Below are positions 36,933 through 45,743 of a DNA stretch of 64,000 nucleotides, in pieces (position 1 is the stretch's first letter; the number at the start of each line of letters is the position of its first letter). The notes beneath the pieces are model-generated. The model had not been told where the DNA came from, ran no database searches, and saw only the letters and a program-made list of their open reading frames with translations. The stretch is from contig NZ_CP041783.1 of the NCBI RefSeq assembly GCF_007567505.1, positions 4,154,001 to 4,218,000 of the forward strand. The letters run 5' to 3'. Origin of the DNA: Shewanella donghaensis (GTDB taxonomy: Bacteria; Pseudomonadota; Gammaproteobacteria; Enterobacterales; Shewanellaceae). The translations under genes were made by a program, and so were the position numbers.

Positions 36933-36993
36933 CTAAATCATTTGATATAGCTATGGAAGTCTATATCTAACATAGCTATTGGTGATGATTTAG
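36933..36993. repeat. 61-bp imperfect palindrome between sulfatase and LysR genes
   Basis: Two 23-bp arms, 36933-36955 and 36971-36993, are inverted copies of each other except for five central positions in each arm; outer CTAAATCAT and inner ATAGCTATG match perfectly. It lies about 165 bases before the sulfatase start, in the right place for a regulator operator or a long hairpin after the LysR gene. Confidence 0.7.
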
Positions 36994-37065
36994 GTTGTAA
37001 AAAGACGTATCCATCAGCGCTAGGCTTAAAGGTGAGCACAAAGAGGTGATTTTAGATTGGTGATT

Positions 37066-37974
37066 TTAAAGGCCTGTCGGAAGCAGCTCATTGAGCTTAT
37101 TTCTGAGCCATTGGTGCGGCAGGGATTGTTGGTTTCTTTTATGCCAAATCATCTGATGGCGCATTGGGGATGATTCAAAAGGGAAGGGGATTAGCTTTAG
37201 ACCAAAATTATCAGCCTGCTCTTCAGCAATATTTTTAGTGAGTAAGCCCAAGCAATCATTTTTTGATAACAGTGCCATCATAGAAAAGATGGAGTCTACT
37301 TCGCATGATTCTTTTCTCGGTTTTAGATTTTCAGTTGTTAAGAGGTCGGCGACAGAGGAGCGAGAACGTTTGAATCTGAGAATGACATGCTCTGCGTCAT
37401 AATAATCCTCTGGTGTTATTTGTTCTTTAAACAGAGGGTGATCCTTTCTACAAGCCAGCATCATCTGCTCTTGATAGAAAACCTTAGATGCAAAGGCGGT
37501 ATTATCTGTTGTACTAACATCAATGGCGAGATCCGCTTTTTGAAAATTGAGTAAGTTAAACAGCTCATCATCAGTTGCAGGAGAGGGGATAAATTTAATC
37601 GAGCAATTCCCCATCGATGGATCATTCGCCACTCGAGACTGAAATAGGTGCATAGCGGGTTCATCGGCAATCACCGTAAATTGGTGTGATGATTGAGCAT
37701 CAAAACTGTCGATATTTTTTAAGGCGTTATTAATCAGAGTTAAACCGACTTCGATATCCTTGGCAAGTTTTACCGCGGTAGCCGTCGGTGTGATCCCTCT
37801 CCCTTCACGAATAAACAATTCAGTTCCAATTTGTTCTCGGAGTCTTTTTATTGCTCCACTAACGCCTGGTTGTGTCATATTGAGTGATTCAGCCGCCAAG
37901 GTGAAGGATTGGAGGCGATACACTTCTATAAATATGTTTAACAGATTTAAATCAACATTAGGCTGCATTTTCAT
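37066..37974 (-). CDS. LysR-family transcriptional regulator
   Basis: About 302 residues. N-terminal winged helix (about 6-65): LNLLNIFIEVYRLQSFTLAA, NMTQPGVSGAIKRLREQ and LFIREGRGITPT. The effector domain (about 92-300) is of the periplasmic-binding-protein type. The start is taken at ATG 37974; an in-frame GTG at 38007 has no ribosome site. It lies upstream of and in the same direction as the alkylsulfatase gene and may regulate it. Confidence 0.9.
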   Translation of the reverse strand: MKMQPNVDLNLLNIFIEVYRLQSFTLAAESLNMTQPGVSGAIKRLREQIGTELFIREGRGITPTATAVKLAKDIEVGLTLINNALKNIDSFDAQSSHQFTVIADEPAMHLFQSRVANDPSMGNCSIKFIPSPATDDELFNLLNFQKADLAIDVSTTDNTAFASKVFYQEQMMLACRKDHPLFKEQITPEDYYDAEHVILRFKRSRSSVADLLTTENLKPRKESCEVDSIFSMMALLSKNDCLGLLTKNIAEEQADNFGLKLIPFPFESSPMRHQMIWHKRNQQSLPHQWLRNKLNELLPTGL

Positions 37975-38251
37975 TGGCTTCTTAGGTTTACTACGTTGAT
38001 AAGGCACTCAATAGATTATCTTATTTGAACTGATAACGCCCCTTAAGGATACTTCTCTTTAATCATAGTGCTTTTAAAGTAGGATATTCAGTCCTTGTTA
38101 GAGATAGAAAAATAGATATGCGTTTATTGGCTTAGACTGAATAATGTCAGTAGATTGTAATAGTGACATCTGGGTTAAGTGTGTCAAAGTAAGCTGTGCT
38201 TGATATATGGCTAAAAGGGGATTTGAATGATTGTAACAAAGGCTGATAAGA

Positions 38252-39046
38252 ATGATTAAAGCGTTATTGTTTTTTTGGTTATTACTGCTTTCAACTGCAG
38301 TCGTTGCTGATGCTAATGTTGCTGCTGTTGAAGAATCTCCAAGTGAGCCATTCACTTGGCCGGGTGGGGCTCAACTTGCTGTAAGCCTTTCCTATGATGA
38401 CGCGCTTAATAGCCAGTTAGACAATGTCATTCCGGCGTTAAAAAAACATAACTTTAAAGCTTCTTTTTATATTGTGCCAAACTCTCCGGTTATTAATGCT
38501 CGCATGGCTGAATGGCGAGCGACTGTTAAAGATGGCCATGAACTGGGTAACCACAGCATGTATCACCCTTGTCGAGCATCATTACCCAATCGGGAGTGGG
38601 TACCTGCGCATCATGATCTTGATAGTTACAGCGTGGGCCAATTGGTTGAAGAGCTGACTCTTGCCAATACTTTCCTTAAAGCCATTGATGGTAAATTAGA
38701 ACGAACTTATACCGTTCCTTGTGGTGATTTGCTCGTCGACGGGCAAGAATACCTCAGTGAAATTAGCCACCTATTTACTGCGATAAAAGGCCATGGTGCA
38801 GACAAGCGATTTTCACCGATAATTTATCCTGAAGGAGAAACAGGAGAGGAGTTAATCGATTATATTAGAAATGCTTCTTCAGAGACCTTATTGGTCAATA
38901 TTGTATTCCATGGAGTAGGGGGAGATTACTTATCGGTGTCTTCCAAAGCACATGCTGAGTTATTAGCGTTTTTAGCGAATAACCGCGATAGTTTTTATGT
39001 GGATTCATATATCAATTTGATGAAGTATGCTGCCAATAAACAATAG
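38252..39046 (+). CDS. Exported polysaccharide deacetylase family protein
   Basis: 264 residues. Signal peptide about 1-19 (ALLFFWLLLLSTAVVA). NodB-homology domain: LAVSLSYDDALNSQLD corresponds to the first metal-binding motif (usually TFDDG), FKASFYIVP follows, and GHELGNHSMYHP carries the H-xxx-H pair. Probable carbohydrate esterase family 4 fold, acting on an acetylated sugar polymer in the periplasm or outside. The motif departure SYDDA leaves the catalytic Asp pair in place. Ribosome site AAGG lies before the ATG. Confidence 0.82.
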   Translation: MIKALLFFWLLLLSTAVVADANVAAVEESPSEPFTWPGGAQLAVSLSYDDALNSQLDNVIPALKKHNFKASFYIVPNSPVINARMAEWRATVKDGHELGNHSMYHPCRASLPNREWVPAHHDLDSYSVGQLVEELTLANTFLKAIDGKLERTYTVPCGDLLVDGQEYLSEISHLFTAIKGHGADKRFSPIIYPEGETGEELIDYIRNASSETLLVNIVFHGVGGDYLSVSSKAHAELLAFLANNRDSFYVDSYINLMKYAANKQ

Positions 39047-39054
39047 GTTTTGTG

Positions 39055-39083
39055 TTTGCTTTATCCTATTTAGATAAAGCAAA
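39055..39083 (+). other. Hairpin after the deacetylase gene
   Basis: TTTGCTTTATC (39055-39065) pairs perfectly with GATAAAGCAAA (39073-39083), eight bases past the stop. No T run follows on the plus strand, so it is not a standard terminator. Confidence 0.5.
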
Positions 39084-39277
39084 AAGCCGCTATCACCGTT
39101 GGTTTTTATTCACTAAAGCTGATTTTTACCCTCTCATATCGCAACTTACAGCGTCCCCTAATATTCCCTGTAAACAAACTCTGCCATCGCTAGCTCTCAT
39201 TTATACACAAGATGACTTTTATTCATGTTGGATAACTGTAGAATCCGCGGCTGTTTAATCAATAGCGTGTATTTATC

Positions 39278-39919
39278 ATGATTGATCTGGCTTTACTTCC
39301 TGTTTATTTAACCACTGTCGTCGCCTTATTGTTAATTCCGGGGCCTGACATGCTTTTGATCGCCAGTTCTAGCCTGAGTTATGGCCGCAAAGTGGGCGTA
39401 TATGCCAGCTTTGGCAATGCTACTTCAGGACTGATTTTAACCCTACTGGCTGCAATGGGGGTTTCTGCATTAGTGGCGATGAACCCGATGGCATTAGAAG
39501 TGCTACGTGTTCTGGGCGGCGCTTATTTATTGAAAATGGGCTGGGACTGCATGCGCAGTAGCGCGGCTGATGCACCAGAAATTAAGCAGCAGAATAATCT
39601 GGCTAAATTACTCTATCGCCGAGCGGTATTCAGTAACCTACTTAATCCCAAAGCGCTGATATTTTTCGTGTTGTTCTTGCCACAGTTTGTTTCTACCCAG
39701 CTTAGTGCTAGTTCTGGTGAGCAGATGTTAGCTTTAGGCCTACTGCTTAATGTGATGGGGTTATTGTTTAATTTGTTGCTGGTGGCTTTAGTGGGGAGTC
39801 TAGGCAAACCTTTGCTGAAAAATGAAAAGTTTAGAACCTATCAAAACAAGTTTATGGGGCTGATATTCTTTGCGCTGGCAATCTGGTTGTTAGCTTCTCA
39901 AGTGCAAGGTATTAGTTAG
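39278..39919 (+). CDS. LysE/RhtB family exporter
   Basis: 213 residues, six membrane segments. Family features are VVALLLIPGPDMLLIASSSL at the N-terminus, GRKVGVYASFGNATSG, and RRAVFSNLLNPKALIFFVLF in the middle. Probably exports an amino acid or related compound. The last 167 bases of the gene are repeated without change at 42356-42522, and 34 bases before that in a diverged form. Ribosome site is weak. Confidence 0.92.
   Translation: MIDLALLPVYLTTVVALLLIPGPDMLLIASSSLSYGRKVGVYASFGNATSGLILTLLAAMGVSALVAMNPMALEVLRVLGGAYLLKMGWDCMRSSAADAPEIKQQNNLAKLLYRRAVFSNLLNPKALIFFVLFLPQFVSTQLSASSGEQMLALGLLLNVMGLLFNLLLVALVGSLGKPLLKNEKFRTYQNKFMGLIFFALAIWLLASQVQGIS
39719..39919 (+). repeat. 201-bp direct repeat, left copy (3' end of lysE-family gene)
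   Basis: Aligns without gaps to 42322-42522. Nine of the first 34 bases differ; the remaining 167 (39753-39919), up to the stop codon, are identical. Sequences after the stop differ completely. Confidence 0.95.
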
Positions 39920-40600
39920 GTTCATTAATCTCAAATAAAATAGTTAATTAGTCCGTTACAGCTTATATAGAAATGCAGTCATCGGTTGTATTCTTATACT
40001 AAAATGATCTTACTCTATTGAGTTTTCTTATTGATATTTTTATACCGTTATTTGCTCACTATTTTTATTTTTTTAGAAGATAACCTGTAATAATATTGAT
40101 GAATAATAGAACTTCTATTTTTATAACATTAAGTTTTATCCTTGCGCTTTAATAGAGAATATGAATAGTTATTTTTTATACAGTAAAAGGCCTTGAACCC
40201 TTAAAATATTCAATGTCACTTAGCTTACTTTTATGTGGAAAATCTCTTAGCAATGTCTTCTTTGATTCTTGATAAGTTTCCAACTTGTCAGAAGAATTCA
40301 CTATGACTCCATAGTTTTTGGTACGTTGATGGCCTCAGGAATGCTTTAAATGGTCCGATAGATTTTACAATCAAAAAATTATTATTTTCGACAGTTAGAT
40401 CTATTTGGTTTAATACAATATAAATTGTACCTAAAGTGATGTTTTTATTGTTTAAGTTTATGTTTTAATTATTTAAATCAATGGTTTTTTATTTTAGGTG
40501 TTGAGCTTGCTGTTGCTGCTATGTAGGCTTTTTGTTTGTTGAGTGTTATTATTTCTAACTCGAGTTAAGGTGGTTATTCATTGTACAAAAGGCGTTAATT
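39920..40600. other. AT-rich non-coding stretch in the inserted segment
   Basis: About 680 very AT-rich bases between the lysE-family gene and the TPR-hydrolase gene. It holds one decayed frame on the minus strand (40176-40370, listed separately) and probably the promoter of the next gene. No integrase or other mobility gene is seen. Confidence 0.5.
40176..40370 (-). pseudogene. Possible decayed C-terminal gene fragment
   Basis: On the minus strand a frame from 40334 to the TAA at 40176 reads for 52 codons and ends RDFPHKSKLSDIEYFKGS-RPFTV. A second frame just upstream continues backwards with PFKAFLRPSTYQKLW. The shift between the two suggests a broken gene 3' end. Family not recognised and there is no start; this could also be chance. 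Confidence 0.3.
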
Positions 40601-42235
40601 TTGAAGGAAATGATAAAAGAAGGGTATAAACTTTTAAATGAAAAAGACTTTGATAAGTTATCACTTCTACTAAATGGCTTTAGTAAAAATGATAAGTTGA
40701 AAATTCAATGGTTAAGGCTAGAAGCTCGTTATTTTTTGAAAAATTTTGGTGCCGTTGAAGGACTAAAGAAATTATCAAAAATTAACAAGGACCATCCAAA
40801 TAGATCAGCGATACTTTTTGACTTGGTTCTTATTTATTTAGAATTAGATGATATTGATGCAGCAAAGTACCATATACAGCAGCTAATTGAGTTTTGTTCG
40901 AATGAGGTTTTAATTCGACAAGCTAAATACCATCTTGCTGTTTATTTAGATGATAGATCATCACAGATAGAGCAATTAATTTTTTTAACTAGAGAGTTAC
41001 CGTTAGGTCCTATTTGGTGGATTCACTTACTACAATGTTATATAAATAGCTCCAACTTAGATGAAGCTAAGGCTATTATCCCTAACATTCCTTCTCAATC
41101 TCTCGAAAATGCTCATTTGCAACATGTTTTATTTAATTTTGCAGTATTATCTGAAGATGAGCTTTTGGTTCGTGTAGCTTGTGAAAGTTTTGATTCGTTA
41201 GGGAGAAAACCTAATTTCTTTGTTAGAGTAATTGATTTTTTTCATCAAATTAATAAAATAGAATTTGCGATTGACTATATTTCTATAAAAATTGAACAAA
41301 ATAAATTACCTTATCAAGTGTTTCAATTTGCACTAACTCTATCGCTAGAACCTAAATATATTTTAATCTTAAAGCAATGGGCAACTGTAAATATTTCCAA
41401 TGAAGATATTGAGATAAGTAATGTTGCTGAAGGGATATTGCTACAACTTTTTGATGAGGAGGAGCTAAAATTATTAAAAAACATTAGCAAAGGAAAGGAT
41501 AATATTTATCATTATTTACCTGAGTTTCATCATTTAAAAAGAGAAATTATTGATGATAAATTTGAAGAGGTAACCATAGCAGAGGCTGAAAATTCTGATA
41601 CTGTTGTTATTTTATTCACAGGGCTTGCTCATAGAGCTTCTATACCTCTTCCTTCAATAGATCGTTTTTTCGCTGAACGTAATATCAGTTCAATTTATTT
41701 AAGAGATTTCAACCGTTCTTTTTTTAATCACGGGCTTAAATCTGTTGAAAATGGTTTTGATGGTGCAGTTCTATATTTAAAGGAACAGATTAAAAAGTTA
41801 AATTCTAAAAATGTAATTGTTATTGGCTCTTCAGCTGGTGGTTTTGCTGCAGTAAGGTATGGAATAGCCTTAAATGCAACTTGTGTTAGCACTTTTTCAT
41901 CTGTTTTTAATTTGACTTCTGAATTTTTGGACAAGGATCCAAGAGGTAAACTATTTGTTAAAAGACAGCAGGTTTTTTCTAAAAGTGTGCTCGATTTACG
42001 GCCACACATATTAAAAAATAATGAAAATATTTGTTTTCACGTTTTATATGGGGCTCAACATATACTCGATAAAAGAAATTCTGAATATCTATCAGGAATA
42101 GAGCATATTAATCTTTATCCTGTAGAGGGGATTTCAGAACATAATTTGATTGAACAGCTAATAAGACTAGGTTATTTCCCGAGTGTTTTGGATGGATTAA
42201 TTGATAAACCAGAGTGTTTGATAAAGCTGCAGTAA
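40601..42235 (+). CDS. TPR-like and alpha/beta-hydrolase protein
   Basis: 544 residues, not assigned to a named family. Residues about 1-290 are helical with TPR-like repeats (LRLEARYFLKNFGAVEGLKKL, DLVLIYLELDDIDAAKYHIQ). Residues about 330-530 form an alpha/beta hydrolase: VVILFTGLAHRASIP, a nucleophile elbow VIVIGSSAGGFAAVRYG (Ser), and a late His in ISEHNLIEQLIRLGY; an acidic triad member is probably in the ILDKRNSEY region. No signal peptide or membrane segment. Codon use is clearly more AT-rich than neighbours (many AAA, ATT, TTA). It sits as cargo between two copies of the lysE 3' end. Start at TTG 40601 or the ATG 40610; both have weak ribosome sites. Confidence 0.8.
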   Translation: MKEMIKEGYKLLNEKDFDKLSLLLNGFSKNDKLKIQWLRLEARYFLKNFGAVEGLKKLSKINKDHPNRSAILFDLVLIYLELDDIDAAKYHIQQLIEFCSNEVLIRQAKYHLAVYLDDRSSQIEQLIFLTRELPLGPIWWIHLLQCYINSSNLDEAKAIIPNIPSQSLENAHLQHVLFNFAVLSEDELLVRVACESFDSLGRKPNFFVRVIDFFHQINKIEFAIDYISIKIEQNKLPYQVFQFALTLSLEPKYILILKQWATVNISNEDIEISNVAEGILLQLFDEEELKLLKNISKGKDNIYHYLPEFHHLKREIIDDKFEEVTIAEAENSDTVVILFTGLAHRASIPLPSIDRFFAERNISSIYLRDFNRSFFNHGLKSVENGFDGAVLYLKEQIKKLNSKNVIVIGSSAGGFAAVRYGIALNATCVSTFSSVFNLTSEFLDKDPRGKLFVKRQQVFSKSVLDLRPHILKNNENICFHVLYGAQHILDKRNSEYLSGIEHINLYPVEGISEHNLIEQLIRLGYFPSVLDGLIDKPECLIKLQ

Positions 42236-42321
42236 CCGATTACCCAAAAACCTAAATTACTTTAACTACTGCAGCTGTTGTAATATTTATTTTTACTATA
42301 TTCTTTTTTAAGAGTGCTTTT

Positions 42322-42522
42322 GAGCTGATGTTAGTGTTAAGCCTGCAGTTGAATTTGATGGGGTTATTGTTTAATTTGTTGCTGGTGGCTTTAGTGGGGA
42401 GTCTAGGCAAACCTTTGCTGAAAAATGAAAAGTTTAGAACCTATCAAAACAAGTTTATGGGGCTGATATTCTTTGCGCTGGCAATCTGGTTGTTAGCTTC
42501 TCAAGTGCAAGGTATTAGTTAG
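42322..42522 (+). pseudogene. Truncated second copy of the lysE-family gene 3' end
   Basis: 201 bases encode only the last part of a LysE/RhtB-type protein (ELMLVLSLQLNLMGLLFNLL onward), beginning abruptly after unrelated AT-rich sequence and ending at the same stop codon. From 42356 on it is identical to 39753-39919. A frame from ATG 42328 is open but has lost the first three quarters of the protein. It forms the right border of the inserted segment. Confidence 0.9.
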
Positions 42523-42610
42523 ATTAAGTATTAGCTAGGTTATTGGTAATTCGACCTAGCTAAACATCAATCCCTGATATGATTGAATATCAGGGATCTG
42601 ATTATCTGAG

Positions 42611-43654
42611 TTATTTCTTTTCTAGAATATGTGTCATGAGATATTGGGCATCTTTCCAAACACCGCCTAACGTTGCAGAGCCTCGAGTGTATAGCCAAGG
42701 CAGGCCAATAAAATATAACCCCTCAACATCACTGCTTACACCACGGTAGTTACTTGGGTAGTTCATTTCATCGAATGAGATATCTTCAATCCAAAAGAAG
42801 TTAGGTTTAAAACCTGTCGCCCAAATAACATTTTTGATAGTGCTAATACTGCCTTTTTGAAAGGTAATACTGCTTTCATCTGCCGATAATGTTCTGCCCA
42901 TATGAATCACATTGTCTTTTGCTAACAGTGATTTTACATCGGTACCAATAACGGGCTGCACACCTTTACTGAGCCACTTACCAATTCTGCTATAACGCGT
43001 CACCGATAAAAAGCCAATCTTAGTGAACCACCACCAAAGGGTTTTACCCAAAAATGACTGTGGAATAGCTTTAATGTTATCAGTGCCAGAGAAGTGAACC
43101 GTAAGTCCTGTTTCGGCTATTTCTGATAAAATTTGTACGCCAGAATCGCCCGCGCCAACCACTAAACAATCACCATCTTGCAGTTGAGCAGGGCTCTTAT
43201 AGTTTTCACTATGCAATTGGGTGATGTCAGCTGCAATATCTGCGTGGCAAGGCGGTGTAAACGGCGTATGGAAAGGCCCTGTGGCAATGATCACTTGCTT
43301 GGCTTTATAACTTGCAGTAGCACTGGTTATTTCAAAGATGCCATTCACTTTCTTTATCGAGGTGATGCGTTGATTGAACTCAATCGGCATTGAAAATTTT
43401 TCGACATAACTCTTTAAATACTCTGCCACTTCATACTTGTTGGGGTAATAACCTTTTGGGAAAGGGAATGGCATACCTGGGAGATGGTTATACTCTGTTG
43501 GGGTAAACAGTTTTAAAGAATCCCAGCGCTTTAGCCAAGGTGCGCCAATGTGCTCATTCGCATCTAAAATAAGGTAATCTTTATTATTAATGGAAAGGTT
43601 GTAAGCCATAGACAGTCCAGACTGTCCCGCGCCAATGATGATAAATTCTTTCAT
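42611..43654 (-). CDS. Flavin-containing monooxygenase/NAD(P)-binding oxidoreductase
   Basis: 347 residues. FAD-binding FIIIGAGQSGLSMAYNLS at the N-terminus, a central VIIATGPFHTPFTPP stretch (FMO-like), and NAD(P)-binding CLVVGAGDSGVQILSEIAE near residue 165. Of the CzcO/FMO type that oxygenates N or S atoms or acts as a Baeyer-Villiger enzyme; substrate unknown. Start is taken at ATG 43654 directly at the nucleotide-binding strand; an ATG at 43672 is in frame. Confidence 0.85.
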   Translation of the reverse strand: MKEFIIIGAGQSGLSMAYNLSINNKDYLILDANEHIGAPWLKRWDSLKLFTPTEYNHLPGMPFPFPKGYYPNKYEVAEYLKSYVEKFSMPIEFNQRITSIKKVNGIFEITSATASYKAKQVIIATGPFHTPFTPPCHADIAADITQLHSENYKSPAQLQDGDCLVVGAGDSGVQILSEIAETGLTVHFSGTDNIKAIPQSFLGKTLWWWFTKIGFLSVTRYSRIGKWLSKGVQPVIGTDVKSLLAKDNVIHMGRTLSADESSITFQKGSISTIKNVIWATGFKPNFFWIEDISFDEMNYPSNYRGVSSDVEGLYFIGLPWLYTRGSATLGGVWKDAQYLMTHILEKK

Positions 43655-43863
43655 GGATCCCAAATGAGTCATGTCAATATGCGCGGTATTCTAACAGAAC
43701 ATCTCATCCTAGCCTGAGAATTCGCGAAATGGGGTAAGTGTACTGTTGTAAACCTTGTTGTTTCATTAAGGTTAAACAAGAGGTTATATGAATAAGTTAG
43801 TCATAGGTTAAATTAGTGCGCAGCTGCTATTAACGTGGAATAGAACCTTTTAGACACAAAAAA

Positions 43864-43886
43864 CCACGGTAAATACCGTGGTTTTT
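43864..43886 (-). terminator. Terminator of the DsbA-like gene
   Basis: CCACGGTA (43864-43871) pairs with TACCGTGG (43874-43881), with A and T runs on both sides. The stem is the same as at 34522-34539. Confidence 0.88.
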
Positions 43887-43908
43887 GTTATTTTTCTTAG
43901 CAATGATA

Positions 43909-44520
43909 TTACTTTTTGAATGCAGCGATTTCTTGCTCAACTGCAGCCACTACACTGTGAGGACTACTGATGTATTTTGAGTGGTCGACAAAGATCGCAT
44001 TATCATTAACGGTAATGATGATTGCAGGAAAACTATTAGTGCCAATGATTTGTTGGATTTCAGCAATATCTTCAAGTACGTATTCAGCATCCATACTGAG
44101 CTCATCTTTAAAAACTTTATTTGATGGTGATAGCTTAAACTTTTCAACGATGGCATTAAAATCGTGTTTGTTGTCTAGCGGGTTACCTTCAATGAAGTGT
44201 GCTCTTTGAATAGCATTCAGCACTGGCAGCTGTTTGACCGCTTGTTTACTTTGGATCCAGCCCATCAAGTTTGCTGTTTTGACTGAGTTTTTAGGGCTGT
44301 TTGCATAACGAATATGATCTCTGCCAAACTTAAGTCCACTCATTCTTGCTGCTGCTTCCATTTGCTCTTCGCCAGCACTGTCTTTGCCGATGAAATTCGC
44401 GCAATGTAATAAGTTTACAGTCATTTCTGGATAAGCTTCCTGCAATGTATTCACCAAAGGTGTGGTTGCATAGCTCCAAGGACAATGTGAGTCGTAGATA
44501 AAATAAAGCTGAGTGGTCAT
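43909..44520 (-). CDS. DsbA-family thioredoxin-fold protein
   Basis: 203 residues. YFIYDSHCPWSYATTPLVN holds a CPWS site, i.e. the second active-site Cys of a CXXC pair is replaced by Ser. The helical insertion and SFPAIIIT (cis-Pro) follow the DsbA/FrnE/HCCA-isomerase layout. No signal peptide, so cytoplasmic. With one active Cys it is more likely a glutathione-dependent or isomerase-like enzyme than a disulfide oxidase. Confidence 0.82.
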   Translation of the reverse strand: MTTQLYFIYDSHCPWSYATTPLVNTLQEAYPEMTVNLLHCANFIGKDSAGEEQMEAAARMSGLKFGRDHIRYANSPKNSVKTANLMGWIQSKQAVKQLPVLNAIQRAHFIEGNPLDNKHDFNAIVEKFKLSPSNKVFKDELSMDAEYVLEDIAEIQQIIGTNSFPAIIITVNDNAIFVDHSKYISSPHSVVAAVEQEIAAFKK

Positions 44521-44764
44521 TACGTTAATTCTTGTTGGCGATCAGATATGTTGATCCTAGATAGTTTATTGGCATTATTCAATCTTTGAATCGCCCAAAT
44601 ATCACAGTAATCAGTTAAAGCTGATAAAACACCGCTACAACCTTGTTATTTGCTTGTTTGTTATGGCTAACGTATTTATCCCGAAGTTCACTTGCCCATT
44701 AGAGACACTGCCATTGCTCAACTCTAAATTCTCCCTTTCTCTCTCTCCTGTACCTATTAATTTA

Positions 44765-45628
44765 TCAAGCTTCAGTTCGTTGGGGGACCACTAACACGTT
44801 ACTTCTGATCCGCGTTAAAATTGACTCTGCGGTATTACCTAACACTAAGCCAAGAATGCCTTGTTTCTGACGGGCGCCCATCACTAAATATTGGGCTTTC
44901 AAGCGGCAACTTAATTCAAACAGGCACAGGTCTGCTGTTCCAGCCATAATATGCACATGATCTTTATCGAGTCCCAATTGCTCAATTTCCAGTTGGTATC
45001 GTTGATAGGCCTCTTTCACTAAGGTGCGACTATTCACCAGATCCATATCGCGGAGTATTTTGGGTAAACGGATGACATAGCCGAGGTGTAAGTCAAACCC
45101 TGTCGCTGTGGCCAGTCGTTGTGCTTGAGCTATAACAGTGCGGTTTAAGGCTCGTTTTGAGGTATTATCACTGCCCAAATCTACCGCCATTAAAATTGAT
45201 TCAGCTCGATTAAGTGGATTGTTACTCAGTAACATTAACGGGACTTTGGTATGGCGAGTAAGTTGCCAGTCCATAGGAAGAAAATTTGCCGTTTCATGGA
45301 TAGACTTAACCATCATGGCGTATTTATCTGCTGTCACATACTCGCAAGCATGCTCACATAAGTTCTTACACCAAATATTGGTAAATAACGTATTACTGGC
45401 ATTGAGATCACTGAGTTGCTGCTTAACTGATGCACTATCTTCTGCAAGTACTTCTGCTCGTACCACTGCTGCAATACGTGGATTATAGTAGGCATCTCCA
45501 CTTAATGACTCGTAACAATAGGACATGATTTCAGGTTTTAATTCCAACATTGTTGCTAACGCCATCCCCTCAGTTATGGCATTGGTTTGCTGTTGATGTT
45601 TCTGTGAAATGATAAATAACTTATCCAT
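44765..45628 (-). CDS. Tandem universal stress protein (UspA family)
   Basis: 287 residues made of two Usp domains. The second one carries the ATP-binding pattern MGARQKQGILGLVLGNTAESI followed by VLVVP. The first is more diverged. A perfect AGGAGG ribosome site precedes the ATG. Divergent from the CPA2 antiporter gene, a combination seen elsewhere for stress-linked ion exchange. Confidence 0.88.
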   Translation of the reverse strand: MDKLFIISQKHQQQTNAITEGMALATMLELKPEIMSYCYESLSGDAYYNPRIAAVVRAEVLAEDSASVKQQLSDLNASNTLFTNIWCKNLCEHACEYVTADKYAMMVKSIHETANFLPMDWQLTRHTKVPLMLLSNNPLNRAESILMAVDLGSDNTSKRALNRTVIAQAQRLATATGFDLHLGYVIRLPKILRDMDLVNSRTLVKEAYQRYQLEIEQLGLDKDHVHIMAGTADLCLFELSCRLKAQYLVMGARQKQGILGLVLGNTAESILTRIRSNVLVVPQRTEA

Positions 45629-45743
45629 GTTTATTTCCTCCTAGCTGTTAATTTAACATAGCAAATGGTTGACATTTAGCCTTGATCTTCATCATTAAAG
45701 CGCTCAATATTTGTTCTATAACAATAATGAATGTAGAGGGCAT

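Noticed and set aside
39052..39258. Open frame of about 68 codons between the deacetylase and lysE-family genes
   Set aside because: It begins within the post-gene hairpin, has no ribosome site, and its translation has no coherent domain character.
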